NCBI RefSeq assembly: GCF_008122265.1 | Contig: NZ_CP043042.1 | Coordinates: 1,240,001-1,304,000, forward strand | Origin: Marinobacter fonticola | GTDB lineage: Bacteria; Pseudomonadota; Gammaproteobacteria; Pseudomonadales; Oleiphilaceae | Length of the DNA: 64,000 nucleotides | Direction: 5' to 3' | The notes under the pieces: model-generated | The model's database searches: none | The model's input: only the letters and a program-made list of their open reading frames with translations | Told to the model about the DNA's origin: nothing | Program-made: the position numbers and the translations under genes | In this document: in pieces, positions 52,085-61,446 of the stretch | Numbering within the stretch: the first letter of the stretch is position 1 | Layout: each line of letters starts with the position of its first letter

Positions 52085-52237
52085 ATGGAGCCGAAGACGA
52101 AAACAGCGGAAGCCACGATGAACGAAGCCGACCTCCGGGATTTGGAGGTCATGGAAGGGGTGAAACTTGCGGGCATTGCGCTGGGTATCGTTCTCCTCGC
52201 GGGGCTACTGTCGGCCGGAGGCATTCTGATCGGCTAG
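52085..52237 (+). CDS. Small single-span membrane protein
   Basis: A 50-residue frame: a charged N-terminal half (MEPKTKTAEATMNEADLRD) and a hydrophobic C-terminal helix (GVKLAGIALGIVLLAGLLS) rich in Gly, Ala and Leu. AAGGGGG lies four bases before the ATG. It is divergent from the TonB receptor across the two Fur boxes, so it may be iron-regulated and could be a small accessory protein. No family is recognised. Length is below usual gene-calling limits; the balanced layout and ribosome site support it, but it is not certain. Confidence 0.55.
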   Translation: MEPKTKTAEATMNEADLRDLEVMEGVKLAGIALGIVLLAGLLSAGGILIG

Positions 52238-52379
52238 CCAAGCCAATGACAACGCATTGTTATACCGTTTTCCTAGTACTGTGGCTGCCCGGTCGCGGAG
52301 GCTATCGCTGCGTAAGAGACCTTCCGGCGATCCTGGCCGGCCAGAATGATGAAAGAACCATTGAGCCCAACGACGGTTG

Positions 52380-54005
52380 TCAGGTTCGAATTCGTCCGGC
52401 CAGGCGGTTGGCTTCTTTGGCCATCGCTTCCAGCTTGGGTACGGTTGCCAGGTTATTGCGGGCGGCCTCGCTCATCGCTTCAGAAATATCGGCGACGCCA
52501 GAAACATTTTGGTTGATGTCCTCGCAAACGCTGGTTTGTTCTTCGGCCGCCGTCGCTACTTGGGTGGTCGCATCGTTGATCTGAGACATCCGTTCCTGGA
52601 CGTTACCCAGGCTCTGGCGAACGGTATTGACCGCCTCGCTACTTTCCCGTCCAACGATCTCGCTGGCCTCCATGAACTCCACGGCGTCTTTTGAGCCACT
52701 GCGGATGGTTTCGATAATGCGGTCGATTTCCACCGTGGCATCCTGGGTCTTCGAGGCTAAGGTCCGTACCTCGTCCGCCACTACCGCAAAGCCACGGCCT
52801 GCCTCACCGGCGCGGGCGGCCTCAATGGCTGCGTTAAGCGCAAGCAGGTTGGTCTGGTCGGCAATTTCCCGGATGACTTCCATCACTTTGCTAACCTTTT
52901 GGCTGTCCTCGGCCAGTCGCGAAACTGTTTCGCTAGAACTGCGGATCTGAGAGACCAATCGCTCCATGCTGTCGACCGCTGTTTCAATCTGGCTGTCGGC
53001 AACGTCGGTCTGTCCGGAGGTTTCCTGAACCTGATTGGCGACGGTGGCCGCATGCTGCGCCACCTCCTGAGCCGTTGCGGACATCTCGTTCATGGCGGTA
53101 GCGATCTGGTCGATGCGCAGATGGGCGTCCTCGGCGCGGCTGGATACCCGGTCGGCGTTGTCACGGATGATGTCCCGTGTGCTGTTCAGCTCGCCGGCAT
53201 TCGCCGACAACTGCCCACTGGTCGTGACCAGAAATTGATGAAGTTGGCGGGCGGCGTCGGCCAGACGTCCCAGCTCATCGCTTCGCTGCAGGGTCGCCGC
53301 TTGAGTGGCATCGCCGTCGCCCAGTCGCTGGATGTTACGGATGAGCGACTGCGTGGGACGAATGACGGAGTGAATCAGAACGATGACGCAGCCGATAGTG
53401 CCTAGCAGAACAGCCAGCATAAGCACGATACCGAGCGTGGTGGCCTGGCGGTTAACATCCGCATTCAGGATTTCCAGTTCCTCGAATGCACGGCTACGGA
53501 TATCCGCGGCGGCCTGCTCAATCAGCTCGCTGGGTTCGCGATCGATGCCGCGCACCGCTGCATCGCCTGCCTGGTGGTCGAATCCGGAATCGACAAAGGC
53601 TTCGAAGCCGTCGCGATAAGCCTTGCCCATCTGCCGGTGGGATTTACGAAAACGTTCCAGCAACGATCTGGCGTCCGGGTTGGCAACGCGCGGAATCAGC
53701 TCGCCCAAGGATTGCTGAATCGCTACTTCTTGCTCTTGGAAGCGGGCCCAGTACTTATTGCGGTCGTCTGCACCGCTTCCCCGGATTAGTACGTTTTTCC
53801 ATTCCTGCACTTGCGTCTTGAAAGCACTCAAGATGTCTTGCGCTTCCATCGCCTGGCCCAAATCCTCAGTACTGAGATGGGCATAATCATCCTTGACTTG
53901 GAGGGAGTAGCTGAAATAGATCCCAGCTACGATAGCTACCACTAAATTGGCGCCGATCACAATTGTCAGCACCCGGCTGAGGATGCTTCGGGTATACCAT
54001 TGCAT
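52380..54005 (-). CDS. Methyl-accepting chemotaxis protein
   Basis: Transmembrane chemoreceptor of 541 residues. Helix 1 (about 10-32) and helix 2 (about 190-212) bracket a helical periplasmic sensor of about 155 residues, followed by a HAMP segment ([17 protein letters not shown]) and a long signalling coiled coil. The hairpin tip contains the conserved [20 protein letters not shown] with [12 protein letters not shown]. The sensor resembles four-helix-bundle types; the ligand is unknown. It has no C-terminal pentapeptide for CheR tethering. Alone on its strand. Confidence 0.92.
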   Translation of the reverse strand: MQWYTRSILSRVLTIVIGANLVVAIVAGIYFSYSLQVKDDYAHLSTEDLGQAMEAQDILSAFKTQVQEWKNVLIRGSGADDRNKYWARFQEQEVAIQQSLGELIPRVANPDARSLLERFRKSHRQMGKAYRDGFEAFVDSGFDHQAGDAAVRGIDREPSELIEQAAADIRSRAFEELEILNADVNRQATTLGIVLMLAVLLGTIGCVIVLIHSVIRPTQSLIRNIQRLGDGDATQAATLQRSDELGRLADAARQLHQFLVTTSGQLSANAGELNSTRDIIRDNADRVSSRAEDAHLRIDQIATAMNEMSATAQEVAQHAATVANQVQETSGQTDVADSQIETAVDSMERLVSQIRSSSETVSRLAEDSQKVSKVMEVIREIADQTNLLALNAAIEAARAGEAGRGFAVVADEVRTLASKTQDATVEIDRIIETIRSGSKDAVEFMEASEIVGRESSEAVNTVRQSLGNVQERMSQINDATTQVATAAEEQTSVCEDINQNVSGVADISEAMSEAARNNLATVPKLEAMAKEANRLAGRIRT

Positions 54006-54129
54006 TAAACGTTGACCTCGTCAGAACGATATAGCGACCAAAAGTGGTCGACGCGGTCAGGATAATATGAAAATGAGGTTACAGTTTTACGACAATGTAT
54101 CGATTTTGTTAGCGGTGAAACCTTGTGTC

Positions 54130-55095
54130 TTAGCTAACTGGTTTGCGGACTGGAGCGCTGGTCCTCGGGGATAGGCCGAACTTGACTCGAAACGCCTCCA
54201 GGTTCGATCCGGCTTTGCTTGACGCCACAGCGTGCGCGAACGTATCGATAAAATCGGCAATGACATCGGGTTGGCTCAGCGGCGACCAGTGGCTAGCCTC
54301 GATTTCCCGCCGGTAGAGGGCGGGCACCCAATCTTCCAAACCCTCGAACAGTTGAGCGCCGACGTAGCGGTCACGGGCGGCCACGATGAGCTGCACCGGA
54401 CAGTGAGCGTAGCGAACCCGTGGCCTCAGCAGGCGCTGAAGAACGTTGGCGCGATAGAGCCGAATACCGTCACGGCCGTCCTCGCGCTGGTGCGGGTTGG
54501 GTTCGCCGGCATCGATGCTTTCGGTCGCTTTGAGATAACGATGCCAGCGCTTGCCCAGCAGGTTCTCCCATACCACTGGCGCGAGCCACGGCAGATGGAA
54601 GGCCCCGATATACCAGGAACTCGCCAGTTGCCGGAGGAGCTGGCCTGCGCGGCGCGGCGTGGGTCGCCGCAAACGGGACCGCAGCCAGTGGCCCACATGA
54701 TCCAAGCAGGGACCGGACAGGGTGGTATAGGACAGGATGCGGGCCTGCAGCGGTCCCCCGGTGACCGATTCCCAGCTTTGGATCGAGCCCCAGTCGTGCC
54801 CCACCAAGTGGAACGGTCGATGGGGTAGCACCGCGTCGACGACGGCTTCCAGGTCGTTCGCCAACAGCGATATCCGGTAGTCCCGCGATCGGGCGGGCCG
54901 ATCCGATAGCCCCGCTCCACGCACATCGTAGGTCACCACGAACCAGTTTTCGGCCAGCTGCGCGGCGACACCGTTCCAAACGTGCTGGTTGTCCGGATAG
55001 CCATGAACCAGGACGATGGCACTGTTGTCGGGATTGCCCCGTGTGATCACATTGAGCTGGACGCCGTCGCCCTGGATGTGCTGCTGTGTAGGCAT
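54130..55095 (-). CDS. Alpha/beta hydrolase
   Basis: A 321-residue hydrolase resembling epoxide hydrolases and haloalkane dehalogenases. HGYPDNQHVWNG near residue 32 forms the oxyanion hole, the nucleophile elbow is VGHDWGSIQ (D near 106), and the catalytic histidine is in EASHWSPLSQPD near 285. An aspartate nucleophile with the HGYP motif points to epoxide hydrolysis or C-halide cleavage rather than ester cleavage. ATG at 55095 is selected with GAGAAG upstream; a much longer upstream frame of about 90 residues has no similarity. Divergent from the DCC gene. Confidence 0.8.
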   Translation of the reverse strand: MPTQQHIQGDGVQLNVITRGNPDNSAIVLVHGYPDNQHVWNGVAAQLAENWFVVTYDVRGAGLSDRPARSRDYRISLLANDLEAVVDAVLPHRPFHLVGHDWGSIQSWESVTGGPLQARILSYTTLSGPCLDHVGHWLRSRLRRPTPRRAGQLLRQLASSWYIGAFHLPWLAPVVWENLLGKRWHRYLKATESIDAGEPNPHQREDGRDGIRLYRANVLQRLLRPRVRYAHCPVQLIVAARDRYVGAQLFEGLEDWVPALYRREIEASHWSPLSQPDVIADFIDTFAHAVASSKAGSNLEAFRVKFGLSPRTSAPVRKPVS

Positions 55096-55279
55096 AGATG
55101 ACTTCTCAACGCTCAGGTAAGACCGACCAGGGGTGGCGGAAACAGATGGCGAAAATGGGGGAGGGAAACGAGTCTGAATCCCCGAAATTATCCACTTTAG
55201 TCCGGTCCCGCAGGGTTGGGCATGGCCGCACAGGCCGTCTTGTTGATCGGCAGGGCCAGCGGCTAAGTCAAGGCAGGCA

Positions 55280-55717
55280 ATGTGTATGGAGCAGAGCCTT
55301 TCAGGCGAAAACGAGAATCGTGCAGGTTCCGTCATCCTTTTCGATGGCACCTGCGCTTTCTGCAATTTCTGGAGCCGGTTTGTGCTGCGCCACGACGATC
55401 ACCGGGTTTTCAAACTGGGGCGCTTGCAATCAGAGGAGGGCCGCCGGTTATGCGAGCGATATGGCTTGTCGCCGGATGCCCTGGATAGCGTGGTGCTGAT
55501 CGACGGCGGGCAGGCCTATCTTCGTAGTGCTGCAATGATAAGGATTCTTGCCCGGCTGCCCTGGCCCTGGCGATGGCTGGCGGTTGTTCGCGGGTTACCG
55601 CAGGGACTGCGCGACGGCCTGTACGATTTCATCGGTCGCCATCGTTACCAGTGGTTTGGCCGCTACGATCATTGCCCGATGCCGGATCCCAAACACCGGG
55701 GCCGCTTTATCGATTAA
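55280..55717 (+). CDS. DCC-family thiol-disulfide oxidoreductase-like protein
   Basis: A 145-residue protein of the DUF393/DCC family, named after its DGxCxxC motif: FDGTCAFCNFW near residue 21 carries the CxxC of a thioredoxin-like fold. RLQSEEGRRL, the VVLIDGG strand and YDFIGRHRYQWFGR toward the end are also conserved. Its substrate is unknown. It is divergent from the alpha/beta hydrolase gene and convergent with the exonuclease gene. Confidence 0.85.
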   Translation: MCMEQSLSGENENRAGSVILFDGTCAFCNFWSRFVLRHDDHRVFKLGRLQSEEGRRLCERYGLSPDALDSVVLIDGGQAYLRSAAMIRILARLPWPWRWLAVVRGLPQGLRDGLYDFIGRHRYQWFGRYDHCPMPDPKHRGRFID

Positions 55718-55738
55718 CGGAGGGCAGCGCGCAGACGC

Positions 55739-56467
55739 CTAACGCCAAAGCTCTTTCAGTGGGGTTTCCGGCGTAAATCGATGCTGGAGCTGCGCTTGCA
55801 GGAGTTCGGCGGTGGCCAGGGCGTCAGTTAGCGCATGATGCGGGGCATAGTAAGGCAGGCCGTAGCGGGTGCGACTGTCGGCCAGGCGAATGGACTCGTG
55901 TTTGCGTCCGCGAACCTGCGCCCATAGTCCGTGCGGCTTATGTCGGTGCCAGCGGGCTTCAAGTTCCATGGTGTCGACGACCGGGAACTCGATGCCTTCC
56001 TTCAGACGCCAGCGAAACGCGGCATCGAGAAACTGACGTTCGATATTGCGGTAGTGCACCACCACGATTTTGCCCGCGAGCGCCTCCAGCAGTTCGCCGA
56101 TAACGTCTTTGATATCCGGTGCCTGACGAATTTCCGAGTGCGTAATGCCATGGAAAGTAACGGATTCCCGATGCAGCGGGAGTACCGGGCGTACGACCCA
56201 GTGATGAGCCTGCCTGCAGTAGATGCGTTGATAGTCGAACGGCACCAGCCCCACGCTGACAATCGAGTGAGTCTCGGCATCCAGCCCGGTGGTTTCGAAA
56301 TCCATGCCGACCATAGGCACCTCCTTGATCGGCGTGTCGCCAGCGGGAACCCCGCGCTCATAATAGGCTTTGAGGCGAGAGTCCTTGGCATTGGCTGCGA
56401 GTTCCCGAAACCGATGTTGCCAGTCCAGGTTCGATTCCGGCGATTGGCGTTTTGGAAAAAGAGGCAT
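55739..56467 (-). CDS. DnaQ-like 3'-5' exonuclease
   Basis: DEDDh-type exonuclease of 242 residues. The motifs are GMDFETTGLD (D56, E58), the aspartate of the middle motif near HYRNIERQFLD (about 145), and HALTDALATAELL (H near 214, D near 219). About 50 residues precede the domain. It lies 13 bases downstream of the cNMP-CBS-DUF294 gene; in related bacteria this pair often sits near acs/actP/crbS, whereas here acs is 50 kb away. Role is probably in nucleic acid or nucleotide turnover rather than proofreading. Confidence 0.85.
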   Translation of the reverse strand: MPLFPKRQSPESNLDWQHRFRELAANAKDSRLKAYYERGVPAGDTPIKEVPMVGMDFETTGLDAETHSIVSVGLVPFDYQRIYCRQAHHWVVRPVLPLHRESVTFHGITHSEIRQAPDIKDVIGELLEALAGKIVVVHYRNIERQFLDAAFRWRLKEGIEFPVVDTMELEARWHRHKPHGLWAQVRGRKHESIRLADSRTRYGLPYYAPHHALTDALATAELLQAQLQHRFTPETPLKELWR

Positions 56468-56480
56468 TAATCGGCTCCGC

Positions 56481-58382
56481 TCAATTTATCCTGCCGCTGC
56501 TGGCATGATAGCGATGACGGAGGAACTTCTGAGCGTTGCTGATCACCTGAAACGCATCTTTCAAATTACGACGCTCGAAAGACGAGAGGATCTCCGGCTC
56601 GATATTGTTGTTCGGTTCGCGCCCGTGCTCGATATCGGCGGATTGGTGACGGATGCGGACGATGGATATGAACTCCAGGGCATCGCGTAAATTGCTGGCG
56701 ATGCCATCGGCCAACAGCTGGGTTTCACCAATCGCCTTGAGGCGATTGAAGGTATTCTGTGCCCGGGAACCACAGGCCAGGGAGTGCACCCGGATCAGGT
56801 CGGACAGCGGCGCGGTGCCCCGGCGTTTGAGGTTGATTGAGTTTCGGTGCATACCGTCGCTTTCCATTACGAAGTCGCGGAAGAAGCCGAGTGGCGGCGT
56901 GCGGTTGAGGGCCGCGTGAGCCAAGTAGGCTAGAAAACGCGGGTTGTTTTGGGCCTTTTCCGCAACCAGCGTCTTGAGCTCTTCGGCAAACTCGGTATGT
57001 CCGGCGATGCCGTCCAGATCGAAGAAGATGGCGCTGTTGAGTAGCGCCTTGGCGTTGGGGTTCTCGATCCAGCCGGTGAAGTAGTCCTTCCATACTCGCA
57101 ACGGTTGGCGCCACTGCTCATTGGTGGCCATGATGTCGCCGCTGCAATAGGCGTAGCCACACTCCGCCAGTCCGTCACTGACGAACTTCGCCAGTGCTTT
57201 AAAGTACTCATCGTGCTGGGCCGGATCGAAACTGTCGTCCAGTACAAGCGCATTGTCCTGGTCGGTGACGATCAGCTGCTCGTCGCGGGCCATCGACCCG
57301 AGCGCCATGAAGCAATAGGGTACCGGAGGCGGCCCCAGCAGTTCCTCGCCGAGCTCCAACAGGCGCTGGGTGAAAGCGCGCCCGATGCCGGCCATGGCAC
57401 TGCCGATCATATGGGAGTTGGCGTCCTCGTTGACCATGCGGACGAAGGTGGAGCGGGCGTCCCGGGTGAGGCTCTTTAAGCCACGTACATCGGTTTGATG
57501 GTGGATGTTGCTTACCAGATAAAGGCCGCTTTGGGACTCGTACTTGACGATATCCGACAGGGCCAGAACGCCTATCGGCCGGTGACGATCCAATACCGGT
57601 AGATGATGTACGTTGTGGCGCAACATGGTCAGTATGGCCTCGAAGACGAAGATGTCAGCCTGGATATAAACCAGGTCCTTGGACATGATTTCGCTGACCG
57701 TCGTCTCGTAGGGTAAACCGGGGGCGAGCGCGCGAGTGCGCAGGTCGCGATCGGTGATAATGCCGGCGATAATGGGACTATCGCCTGGCTGCCAGTCCTG
57801 ATCGATACGTACACCGGGATGCGTCAGCACCAGGGCGGACACGCCCTCGTCGGTCATGATGCGTGCAGCTTCGTGGATCGTCGCGTCGGCGGCCGCCGTG
57901 ACCGGCGTGCGGGTAAGCAGCTTGAATACGCGCGAGGTCATCAGTGGGTTGGATTCTTCCTGTCGTGATACCACTGCGCGCAGACGGGATTGATCCTCGA
58001 GTTCGACGAAGTCCGCAAAGTGATCGTCGGTTTCCCAGAGTTCCTGAAAAATGTCGTCGGGGATCAGGTAAATCAGTGTGTCTTCGATGGCCGTCGCAGG
58101 AAAACGCACCTTTTTGTGCATCATCAGGCCCATCTGACCGAAGATGTCGCCTTCGCTGAGCCGGTTGTAGAGTTCGCCGCTACGCCGGTAGACTTCCACT
58201 GCGCCGCTTCGGATGAAATACAGGTCCGTGGCGGGCTGGCCGAATGTCAGTATGGTTGAACCGGCCCGATAGTAGGCCACTTCGACCTGGGTGGCTAACC
58301 GGTTGAGGGTATCTTCGGGGAGGTCGTCAAACGGTGCGAAGCGTTTGATATGGTCCCTGATTTCGATTTGCTCGACTTCCAT
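56481..58382 (-). CDS. cNMP-binding, CBS and DUF294 nucleotidyltransferase-like protein
   Basis: Cytoplasmic multidomain protein of 633 residues: a cyclic-nucleotide-binding domain (about 10-130), two CBS domains (about 150-285), then DUF294 with the nucleotidyltransferase motif GSMARDEQL (residues 362-370) and downstream aspartates D374 and D376, and a C-terminal helical domain. The GS-D-D pattern resembles GlnD-type nucleotidyltransferases, so it may modify a protein or small molecule in response to adenine nucleotides. It is upstream of, and coupled to, the exonuclease gene. Partners are unknown. Confidence 0.87.
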   Translation of the reverse strand: MEVEQIEIRDHIKRFAPFDDLPEDTLNRLATQVEVAYYRAGSTILTFGQPATDLYFIRSGAVEVYRRSGELYNRLSEGDIFGQMGLMMHKKVRFPATAIEDTLIYLIPDDIFQELWETDDHFADFVELEDQSRLRAVVSRQEESNPLMTSRVFKLLTRTPVTAAADATIHEAARIMTDEGVSALVLTHPGVRIDQDWQPGDSPIIAGIITDRDLRTRALAPGLPYETTVSEIMSKDLVYIQADIFVFEAILTMLRHNVHHLPVLDRHRPIGVLALSDIVKYESQSGLYLVSNIHHQTDVRGLKSLTRDARSTFVRMVNEDANSHMIGSAMAGIGRAFTQRLLELGEELLGPPPVPYCFMALGSMARDEQLIVTDQDNALVLDDSFDPAQHDEYFKALAKFVSDGLAECGYAYCSGDIMATNEQWRQPLRVWKDYFTGWIENPNAKALLNSAIFFDLDGIAGHTEFAEELKTLVAEKAQNNPRFLAYLAHAALNRTPPLGFFRDFVMESDGMHRNSINLKRRGTAPLSDLIRVHSLACGSRAQNTFNRLKAIGETQLLADGIASNLRDALEFISIVRIRHQSADIEHGREPNNNIEPEILSSFERRNLKDAFQVISNAQKFLRHRYHASSGRIN

Positions 58383-58482
58383 CGGCTTGCCCCCGAATGT
58401 GCACTATGCCGCCATTCTGGCAAAGTTTCCGCCTTGCGCTCAATGCATTGTCGGGTTTTGTTCACCTCCAGAGGTTGTCTTT

Positions 58483-59259
58483 GTGTCGGGTTCCTCCGCG
58501 GATGCCAATCCCCTCGGCTTGATTTACCGGGACGATTATCTTTTGGCGGTACACAAACCGGCGGGGCTGCTGGTCCATCGCAGCCCTATCGACCGGCATG
58601 AGACCGAGTTCGCCCTTCAGTATGCCCGCGCATTAAACGGTGGCCAGCATGTCTACCCGGTGCACCGGTTGGACCGGCCTACCTCCGGGGTATTGCTGTT
58701 TGCCCGCTATCCCGAGGTGGCGAGGACGTTGGGTGAGCACATGATGACCCGGCAAGTGGCCAAGACCTATCTGGCCATTGTCCGCGGATGGCCACCCGAA
58801 CAGGGCCAGATCGATCACGCCCTGCATGAAGAGCCGGATGACCGGCGTTTGAAGGGCAGGGAGACGGTGTCTCGAGAGGCCGTGACCGATTACCAGCGCC
58901 TGGCGACTACGGACATTCCCTATCCTGTGGAAGGCTATCCCACCAGTCGCTATGCATTGATGGCGTTATACCCCCGGACCGGGCGGCGGCACCAGTTGCG
59001 CCGGCATATGAAACACATCAGCCATCCGATTATCGGCGACGCCAATCACGGGCGCGGCCGTCACAATCGATTTTTTGCCCGGCATTTTGGCGAGGCACGC
59101 TTGTTTCTGGCCTCCGTGGGTCTGACGTTCACCCATCCGGTGTCGGGCACCGAGCTCAATCTGACAGCGATGCCGGAAAGAAGCTTCCTGACGGTCGCCG
59201 GGCAGCTCGGTTGGGAGGACATACTGCGTCGGCAGTTTGAACCCTCGGCCCCAGTTTGA
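58483..59259 (+). CDS. truC: tRNA pseudouridine synthase TruC-like
   Basis: RluA-family pseudouridine synthase of 258 residues. The catalytic segment is PVHRLDRPTSGVLLFAR near residue 60 with the nucleophile aspartate in HRLD; KTYLAIVRGW near 95 and YPRTGRRHQLRRHMKHISHPIIGDANHG near 165 are family motifs. The lack of an S4 domain and the length point to TruC, which modifies U65 of tRNA-Ile/Asp, rather than RluA or RluC. GTG at 58483 is chosen because CAGAGG lies about eight bases upstream; a frame open to 58291 overlaps the start of the divergent CBS gene. Confidence 0.87.
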   Translation: MSGSSADANPLGLIYRDDYLLAVHKPAGLLVHRSPIDRHETEFALQYARALNGGQHVYPVHRLDRPTSGVLLFARYPEVARTLGEHMMTRQVAKTYLAIVRGWPPEQGQIDHALHEEPDDRRLKGRETVSREAVTDYQRLATTDIPYPVEGYPTSRYALMALYPRTGRRHQLRRHMKHISHPIIGDANHGRGRHNRFFARHFGEARLFLASVGLTFTHPVSGTELNLTAMPERSFLTVAGQLGWEDILRRQFEPSAPV

Positions 59260-59423
59260 ACCCTGAATAACACGTTGTTCTCTGAATAAATCGTCACCGG
59301 GCATGACTGTTCCTACGCCATGTCGCCCGCTAAGGTTAAAGGGACGGTTCGCAAAGAGCCGGTGAATGCCCGGCGTTTTCCAGCAAACGTGCACAAGGCC
59401 CTCAACCTCGGAGGCGAAGCAAC

Positions 59424-61394
59424 TTGCAGTCCGATCAGTATAAAAACGATGCGCCCGCTTATGGCCATCCTTCGACCGGCGGAGTTCTGGTCGGTCCCTT
59501 GCTGCGGCGTGCCAGTGCGGGACATCTGGTCTTCTGGTTGGTGGCCATGCGACCCCTGGATATCGAGTTGTGGCTGTTCGAGGGCGAAACCGCCCAGCCG
59601 TCCCGGCGACACGCGCTCTCGCAAGCAAATTGCCGTGTCCTGCCGATCGGCACTCGGGCTTTCGTCCATTGCCTCGATGTCAAACTCGATCAGCCCCTGC
59701 CGGAAGACGAGCTGATCGGCTATGACTTGCGCATCCTGAATCCTTCGTCGAACCAGGAAGAAGGCATCGCAGACTGGGCGCCACACCTGCTCTACGAAGG
59801 CCAGACCCATCCCGCCTTCGTGGTGCGTTCGGCGGTGACTCACTTGCTTCACGGTTCTTGCCGCCGGCCTCATCATCCCGCGAAGGACGGCATGGCCAGG
59901 GCAGACCGCTGGCTGGCACAGCGCTGGCGTTCCGCCGAGTCACGGCCCTCGCTTATGTTACTGACCGGAGATCAGATTTACGCCGATGATGTCGCCGGGC
60001 CGATGCTTAGAGCCATCCACGGGGTGATTCAGCATTTGGGGTTGTTCGAGGAGGATTTGAGCGAGGCCTGCGTTGGCGATAGCCGCGAACTGCTTCGGGA
60101 TAGCAACACCTACTACGGCCGCGAGCACATGCTACCGGAGACCGACTACAACGAGGCGTTGATGGAACGTTTCTTCGGCGGCGTGCGCAAACCGATCTTC
60201 TCCACCGCCAATGCCAAGAATCACACTGTCACGGTGGCAGAGGTTCTGGCCATGTACCTACTGGTCTGGTCGCCGGTGCCTTGGGCATTCGCCGATTTGC
60301 CGGAGCCGGAACTGGATGACGAACATCGCCGGATATATCGGCGGGAGCAACGTTGCATCGATCGCTTTGCCGAGCAACTTCCTGCCGTAGCGCGTTTGCT
60401 GGCGCAGGTTCCCAGCTACATGATTTTCGACGACCACGATGTGACCGACGACTGGAACCTCTCCGCACTGTGGGAGGAAACAGTCTACGGCCATCCTTTT
60501 TCGCGCCGGATTGTGGGAAATGCGCTGATTGCCTATCTAATTTGCCAGGGTTGGGGCAACGAGCCCGAACATATGGCAGAACTGATGGATAAAGCTGCGG
60601 AACTGTTCCAGACCCGGCGCCGGGAAGACGATATCGACAAGCTCGATGCCGAATTACAGGATGCATTCATCGATCAGTTGGTGCATTACGACCGCTGGGG
60701 GTATGTGCTGGATACGCAACCCCGGATTATCGTGCTCGATACTCGCACCCGGCGCTGGCGTAGCGAGGTTCGCCGGCGCCGGCCTTCCGGTCTGATGGAC
60801 TGGGAAGCCCTAACGGAGCTGCAGCAGGACATTTTGCATCAGTCGTCGGCCATCATCGTCTCCCCGACACCGGTGTTCGGCGTCAAGCTGATCGAAGGCA
60901 TTCAAGCGGTCTTCTCCTGGGTTGGCAAGCCGCTGCTGGTGGATGCAGAGAACTGGATGGCCCATCGCGGCGCGGCGAACGTCATCCTCAATATTTTTGG
61001 CCATGCCCGCACACCGCAAAATTTTGTGCTGCTCTCCGGCGACGTGCATTACTCGTTCGTGTACGACGTGAGTTTACGCCATAAGCCGGGGCCGAAAATC
61101 TGGCAGATTACCAGTAGCGGGCTCAAGAACGAGTTCCCCCACAAACTGCTGGATCTGCTGGACCGTCTCAACCGCTGGCTTTATGCGCCCTGGTCCCCAC
61201 TCAACTGGTTCACCAAGCGCCGGCGCATGCGCGTCTCGCCGTGGTATCCGGAGAATCGCGATGCGGGTGAACGCTTATGGAACGCAGCGGGCATGGGGTA
61301 CGTCCAATTCAATAGCGAAGGCCGTCCGGTAAACATCGTTCAGTTGAATGCGACGGATACCGACACGATCTTTCGCCGCGAGGACTCGGATTAG
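59424..61394 (+). CDS. PhoD-like metallophosphatase
   Basis: Large cytoplasmic metallophosphoesterase of 656 residues, related to the alkaline phosphatase D group but without a signal peptide. The N-terminal 140 residues form a beta-rich domain; metal-binding motifs follow: LTGDQIYADD near residue 180, FDDHDVTDDWN near 335 and LLSGDVHYSFVYD near 535. TTG at 59424 is taken as start because GGAGG lies nine bases before it. The substrate, a phosphodiester or phosphomonoester, is unknown. It converges on the amino acid ABC operon. Confidence 0.8.
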   Translation: MQSDQYKNDAPAYGHPSTGGVLVGPLLRRASAGHLVFWLVAMRPLDIELWLFEGETAQPSRRHALSQANCRVLPIGTRAFVHCLDVKLDQPLPEDELIGYDLRILNPSSNQEEGIADWAPHLLYEGQTHPAFVVRSAVTHLLHGSCRRPHHPAKDGMARADRWLAQRWRSAESRPSLMLLTGDQIYADDVAGPMLRAIHGVIQHLGLFEEDLSEACVGDSRELLRDSNTYYGREHMLPETDYNEALMERFFGGVRKPIFSTANAKNHTVTVAEVLAMYLLVWSPVPWAFADLPEPELDDEHRRIYRREQRCIDRFAEQLPAVARLLAQVPSYMIFDDHDVTDDWNLSALWEETVYGHPFSRRIVGNALIAYLICQGWGNEPEHMAELMDKAAELFQTRRREDDIDKLDAELQDAFIDQLVHYDRWGYVLDTQPRIIVLDTRTRRWRSEVRRRRPSGLMDWEALTELQQDILHQSSAIIVSPTPVFGVKLIEGIQAVFSWVGKPLLVDAENWMAHRGAANVILNIFGHARTPQNFVLLSGDVHYSFVYDVSLRHKPGPKIWQITSSGLKNEFPHKLLDLLDRLNRWLYAPWSPLNWFTKRRRMRVSPWYPENRDAGERLWNAAGMGYVQFNSEGRPVNIVQLNATDTDTIFRREDSD

Positions 61395-61446
61395 GTGCCG
61401 CCAGAATCCTGAGCAGGAAACGACTGTTCGTGACGCCAATGTCCCG

